A DNA stretch of 64,000 bases from Phymorhynchus buccinoides. Lineage: Eukaryota; Mollusca; Gastropoda; Neogastropoda; Raphitomidae. The stretch covers positions 17,519,167 to 17,583,166 of the forward strand of contig CM065693.1 in NCBI GenBank assembly GCA_017654935.2, in the 5' to 3' direction. Shown one piece after another: positions 58,905-64,000 of this stretch; the stretch's first letter is position 1; each line of letters opens with the position of its first letter. The notes beneath the pieces were generated by a model. That model searched no databases and had not been told where the DNA came from. It saw only the letters and a list, made by a program, of their open reading frames with translations. The translations under genes and the position numbers were made by a program.

Positions 58905-59404
58905 NNNNNNNNNNNNNNNNNNNNNNNNNNNNNNNNNNNNNNNNNNNNNNNNNNNNNNNNNNNNNNNNNNNNNNNNNNNNNNNNNNNNNNNNNNNNNNNN
59001 NNNNNNNNNNNNNNNNNNNNNNNNNNNNNNNNNNNNNNNNNNNNNNNNNNNNNNNNNNNNNNNNNNNNNNNNNNNNNNNNNNNNNNNNNNNNNNNNNNNN
59101 NNNNNNNNNNNNNNNNNNNNNNNNNNNNNNNNNNNNNNNNNNNNNNNNNNNNNNNNNNNNNNNNNNNNNNNNNNNNNNNNNNNNNNNNNNNNNNNNNNNN
59201 NNNNNNNNNNNNNNNNNNNNNNNNNNNNNNNNNNNNNNNNNNNNNNNNNNNNNNNNNNNNNNNNNNNNNNNNNNNNNNNNNNNNNNNNNNNNNNNNNNNN
59301 NNNNNNNNNNNNNNNNNNNNNNNNNNNNNNNNNNNNNNNNNNNNNNNNNNNNNNNNNNNNNNNNNNNNNNNNNNNNNNNNNNNNNNNNNNNNNNNNNNNN
59401 NNNN
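58905..59404. other. Assembly gap of exactly 500 N
   Basis: A round-number gap. The preceding 40 bases are an A-rich low-quality tail. The sequence after the gap matches 11,620 onward, overlapping what precedes the gap (B' already covers the equivalent of 12,000-18,085). Confidence 0.98.
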
Positions 59405-59837
59405 TTTATCCAATAGTATTGGGCCATAAATCTATTGAAATAGAACAAATCAACCATCAATAACAATAATACTAAGCCAGATCCATTTCGCTGGGCACAG
59501 TAGCCAAGTTAACCTTGTTTACAAACCAGTTAGGTCCTCAAATAGAAAAGGGTCGTTCAGCACCTAGTTCCGGAACATTTTGAAGATATTATTAATATTC
59601 AAGACCCGAAAACCAGCCTAATTGGGTCCACCTAATGCAACAATAGGCTGACACAAACAAACAGATTAACATTGACTTCTGTCCGATCTAAGGTTTCCAT
59701 AGCTAGGATCTACTGACGCCTACACCGAGAGTGTAGGGCTACGGGGGCAGATCTTGGTGAGTTCCAGGGTTTCCGACCTCCCCCCCCCCCCCCGCCCCTC
59801 TGCCCAGCAGCATGTGTAGGGCGAATAGTAGGAACTT

Positions 59838-60405
59838 TTTCTCGATATTTGTTTGTCCATGCCTCATCTACACCATCAGCTTTGATTATGCAATCCACAA
59901 GATCAACAGCAACTTCTATATTTGTTTGTCCATGCCTCATCTACCCATCAGCTTTGATTATGCAATCACAAGATCAACATAACTTCTATATTTGTTTGTC
60001 CATGTCTCATCTATCCCTCAGCTTTGATTATGCAATCCCAAGATCAACAGCAACTTCTATATTTGTTTGTCCATGCCTCATCTACCCATCAGCTTTGATT
60101 ATGCAATCAACAAGATCAACAGCAACTTCTATATTTGTTTGTCCATGTCTCATCTACCCATCAGCTTTGATTATGCAATCAACAAGATCAACAGCAACTT
60201 CTATATTTGTTTGTCCATGTCTCATCTACCCATCAGCTTTGATTATGCAATCAACAAGATCAACAGCAACTTCTATATTTGTTTGTCCATGCCTCATCTA
60301 CCCATCAGCTTTGATTATGCAATCAACAAGATCAACAGCAACTTCTATATTTGTTTGTCCATGTCTCATCTACCCATCAGCTTTGATTATGCAATCCACA
60401 AGATC
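59838..60405. repeat. 72-bp minisatellite in the B'' copy, about 8 units
   Basis: Clean units. Several end CAATCAACAAGATC where the first array has CAATCCACAAGATC, so this array has its own variant composition. Confidence 0.8.
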
Positions 60406-63269
60406 AACTGCAACTTTACGTTTTGGCTCACGTCGTTTTTTAAAACAAAATGAGTCTATAGTATCGTACATGTTCGGTTGTGTGTCGTGGGAGGTGTGTG
60501 TGTGTGTGTGTTGCGTCCGTGGTCCAACCTTTAACCTTTATCCTTCGAATTTAAATACAAACTTTAACGTTGCCGTTTTCTCTAAAATTATAAGGCGTTG
60601 GAGGGTTAAAGTTAGCATGATGTTTGATTTTGAAGTAAGCCTTCAAGTCATGATGATCAAAGTAGTCAAATGCATCAATAAAAGACATAAGAAAGACTAT
60701 AATATGTTGCAGAGAGTACTGTTGTGCAACCTTTAACCTTGCATTAAGTTGCAATCTTCAAACTTTAACATTGTCGTTTTCTCTAAAAAATATAAGGCAT
60801 TGGAGGGTTAAAGTTATTGGCTCACGTCGTTTTTTAAACAATAGTGAGTCTGTTGTATAGTACATGTTAGGTATGTGTGTCTGTGTGTGTGTTGTGGTTG
60901 TGTGTGTGGTGTGTGGTTGTGTGTGTGGTGTGTTGCGTCCGTGGTCCAACCTTTAACCTTTAACCTGTTATGCATTTGAATAGGTATATAATTCTGAACT
61001 TAATGCCACAATTTGATCTTTGCATTCCTGTTTTTACAAAAGCAGTAGAATCGCCAAGCTAAAGATTTTGGTGTCCGGTTCTGCGCACTGTGTCCGCCTC
61101 TCTGAAAGTCACACTCAAGTCCATAATTCTGGTATGATGTTCTTGTTTATAATAACAGTATCACAATAGTGTACTACAGGCTGTATTTTGTTATTTTATT
61201 TCCTTCTCGTGTAAACTGTAATGACATTTTAAGAAGAGGTTTGTATCCATGCCTCAACTGCCCGGTGTCAAGCGGTCACATACTTTGACCCCCCTTGTTA
61301 TGAAAACAGAAGGATGTTTTGTTCGTTTTTTTTCAGATTTAGTTGCACCACAGTCATGTTTATCAGGCATCCAGTTTTCAGCTTTCCTCTATGAACTTTA
61401 TTTTCCAATGTCTGTGTCACGTATTTGGAAACCTTTTCTGAGAACGACCCTTTTATAATCACTATATTTTTTTTATAATAACTTAATTGCAAAACTTTCT
61501 GGCCGATTTACCCCCTGGGCTCCCAGAAGAGCATTACCCCTTAAACCGGAACCTATGCACCTCCCTGGAGCCCCGGCGGACCCCCACCCCCTCCCCCTCT
61601 TACGAGTCACTTGGTCCGCCCCTGGGCTAAATCTGAAATTGAACCCCATTTGCTTTAAGATTTCGGTACCCATGACCAATGCAACAAACCCATAACAATC
61701 CATTTACGCATTTGCCTGTTCATTGAGGCTTGAGATTCAGGAAGTACTGGCGCTCGACTTTCCTGGGAAGAAAAAAGTTTCCTTCCCTCTCAGTACACAC
61801 GTGATTTCAATACACACACGCCGCGCGAGCGGGGGGACACGCACACTCATACGCATGCACACGCACGCGCACGCACACACACGCCCACGCACACACACAC
61901 GCAAGAATGAAACAAATTACCAGCCCGAGAAAATAAATAAATCTTAAGCAACTAACACCAATCTTCCGGTACCATTCAAATGGGTTTTCACACTTTATTT
62001 TCTTGAAGATTATCACCCCCTCTTCCATTTCTTGGTTCTTTCTGTTGGTTGGAAGATTTGCTTGGAAAAAAGGCAGGAGAAAATTCAATTATTTATGGGC
62101 CAATAAGTCCGAAAAATAGTACACGACAGTAAAAATAAAAAGATGTTAGTAAGAAAAGGGGAAAAAATAACAAGAGTCAAAGAGAGTGATGGATTAGAGG
62201 AAATTGCTAGCGCAGAACTTCCAGAACATTGGAGAAAGTATTTGTACTGAAAGCCCCCCCCCCCCTCAGTATTCCTACGGTGTGCGTAGGGGGGGGGGGG
62301 GGGGATACGATTTAAACCAAATTGAATCAGTATTGTCTCTTGGCTATATGTGTGTACATATGTGTGTGTGTGTGTGTGTGTGCGTGCGTGCGTGTGTGGC
62401 GTGCGTGCACAATGTTTTAACTGTCTGTCTGTCTGTATTTGTTGTCTGCGTCTGCGAGTACCAGGAAATCCAAGCGTTTGAACTTCCTGTAACCAAAGCC
62501 TGGAACTGGTAATTATATGAACACACACAACACACACACACACACACACACACACGGGGAAATGTGCCAAAATAGCCAGTCAATCTGCATTGCACTGCAG
62601 GCAGAGTCTAACAATGTGTGTGGCCAGTTTGTGCTATGTTTTTCGTCTGTTTTAAGTTTGTGCGACAACCTGTCATACACTTGTGCTAGAAATCGTCGCA
62701 AGTTTTCTTATCAATTTTTAAGTCTCGATCTCATACCAATTCTGGTTTTTGTGGGTTAGCTTGTAATCACAGTGATATTTTTATTTTGAAGAGCTCGTGC
62801 AAAGCTCGCTAATCACAGTGATATTTTTATTTTGAAGAGCTCGTGCAAAGCTCGCCTTCCTTGCTTGTTTGCTCCGTGTTCGCTTTTATGAGCTTTGATC
62901 ATAATGGTGTTTTTTTAAATTGTGTACCACTGTATTTTAAAGGCTGTTTTCGTTGCCCTGGTGCTTTGCCCGTCGAAGGTTAAACAAATAAACCGAAATA
63001 TCGCGCTATTTTATCAGTGTTTAAAAAAGAATTATATTGACAATTTTTAAGTGTTTGCTACGATCACTCGACAAGCATGCTATAGGCCTAATTCTTCATA
63101 CGGTTTTGCTACACTCTGTCTCAAGGTGATGGCAAATTGCGCCACAACATTTTGATCTAAGCCTACAAACCTACAAAATTGGTCAGCTTAATTCTACAAC
63201 CAGACATTCATCAAGGACTCGGGTTATTTACAAATTCAGCTTCTATCATTGTTTTTAGCTAACAAGACG

Positions 63270-64000
63270 ATGGAGAGGCCCAAGCTCCTTTATCGGACAT
63301 TAATCAGCTTTCTACTGGTTTATTTGAAAGGTGGGGAGAGTCATGAAAGAACTTGCAAGATCTTCCCAGTCGACAGCCATCTTATTGTCAATTGCAGCCA
63401 TGTTGGATTGACGTCACTTCCTGATAACTGGCCTGCTGGGAATGTCAGTAAGGTGGACCTGAGCCACAACGCACTGTCATCTCTGCAGGGTCTGTCCTGT
63501 CCTGAGCTGCGCAGAGTCCGTCACCTGGACGTCAGCCACAACTCTCTGCGCCGGGTGGATGGGGAGATGCTGACAGCACTGCTGGGTCTGGAGAGTCTGG
63601 ACCTCAGTCACAACCAGCTGGCTTCCCTCCAGCCCGGCTCCTTCCTCCACCTGGCCTCTCTCAGGTCTCTGCACCTCAACGATAACCAGCTGCACAGCAA
63701 CGTTTCTCAGGAATCGTTTCAAGGACTGTCTGGTCTTCAGACACTGGACTTGAGTCACAACCAGTTAGACGTGCTTGTCAACGGCACGTTTTCCTCGCTG
63801 TACGAGCTGACCTGGTTCAGTGTGCAAGGTAACCGTCTGCACAAGGTGGAGAGTGCAGCGCTGGATGGACTGAGCAGTCTGCAATACATGGACCTGTCTG
63901 AGAACTCTCTACAAATGACGTCATCTGTCCTCCCTTCTGGTGTCTTCTCTTCCCTGTCAGCTCTGCGGGAACTTCGACTGCAGAACAACGATGGGAATGA
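63270..64000 (+). CDS. Toll-like receptor copy B'' exon 1 (partial, cut by window end)
   Basis: ATG at 63270 after the acceptor TTTTTAG; collinear with gene B at an offset of 47,621 and almost identical to it. The frame stays open to the window end (equivalent to gene B position 16,379, about residue 243). It contains the signal peptide, N-terminal cap and about eight LRRs. Because it follows the gap and overlaps the B' copy, it may be the clean version of the same locus rather than a further gene. Confidence 0.88.
   Translation, partial: MERPKLLYRTLISFLLVYLKGGESHERTCKIFPVDSHLIVNCSHVGLTSLPDNWPAGNVSKVDLSHNALSSLQGLSCPELRRVRHLDVSHNSLRRVDGEMLTALLGLESLDLSHNQLASLQPGSFLHLASLRSLHLNDNQLHSNVSQESFQGLSGLQTLDLSHNQLDVLVNGTFSSLYELTWFSVQGNRLHKVESAALDGLSSLQYMDLSENSLQMTSSVLPSGVFSSLSALRELRLQNNDGN

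Larger units (their letters stand above)
59405..64000. repeat. Third copy of the B arm (B'')
   Basis: Collinear with 11620-16379. It is mostly near-identical, with a patch of about ten substitutions around 60630-60730 relative to 13050-13140. Confidence 0.9.

Noticed and set aside
58777..59466. Frame across the N gap
   Set aside because: It consists mostly of unknown residues.

Overview
This is animal nuclear DNA. Coding exons are split by GT-AG introns, the gene product is a Toll-like receptor, and the intergenic DNA is full of microsatellites, foldback elements, Tc1/mariner, pogo-like and LINE relics. The style of the repeats and the receptor suggests a lophotrochozoan, probably a mollusc; this is inference, not proof.

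The only genes I can support are copies of one four-exon Toll-like receptor (TLR) family. Region 1-22,800 is a very large inverted duplication. Gene A (minus strand, exons 1-3 at 5240-1562; its last exon lies just off the left edge) and gene B (plus strand, complete, 15649-22789, predicted 943 residues) stand head to head. Both flanks and genes are inverted copies of each other around a spacer near 11.16-12.79 kb that holds a 72-bp minisatellite. Gene A and its flank carry several insertions that gene B lacks: a 214-bp foldback in intron 2, a 149-bp foldback with a 3-bp target duplication, a U2-snRNA-headed SINE-like element and a ~0.9-kb element. These give filled/empty site pairs inside one window.

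Region 22,800-40,660 is gene-free. It holds a GC-rich repeat, a LINE RNase H relic, a ~5.9-kb array of about 140 copies of a 42-bp unit, very long CT and CA tracts, pogo-like and foldback elements, and a LINE-like 3' tail.

Region 40,660-58,860 is a second, collinear copy of the A-B pair (A' minus, B' plus). Up to about 44.27 kb it is clean, and it even shows an exon 3 that is far more divergent than its introns. From about 44.27 kb to a 500-N gap (58,905-59,404) it is riddled with single-base indels, mostly deletions, across exons and noncoding DNA alike, which looks like unpolished long-read sequence. After the gap the sequence starts again at the equivalent of position 11,620 and runs cleanly into exon 1 of another B copy (B'') that leaves the window at 64,000. 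B' and B'' may be the same locus assembled twice.

Functionally, the predicted receptors are type I membrane proteins: signal peptide, LRR ectodomain and one cysteine-rich C-terminal cap, a transmembrane helix across the exon 2/3 junction, then a divergent TIR domain encoded by exons 3 and 4. A and B differ most in the middle of the ectodomain, where recognition would be expected to vary. I did not find any other protein-coding gene that I trust.
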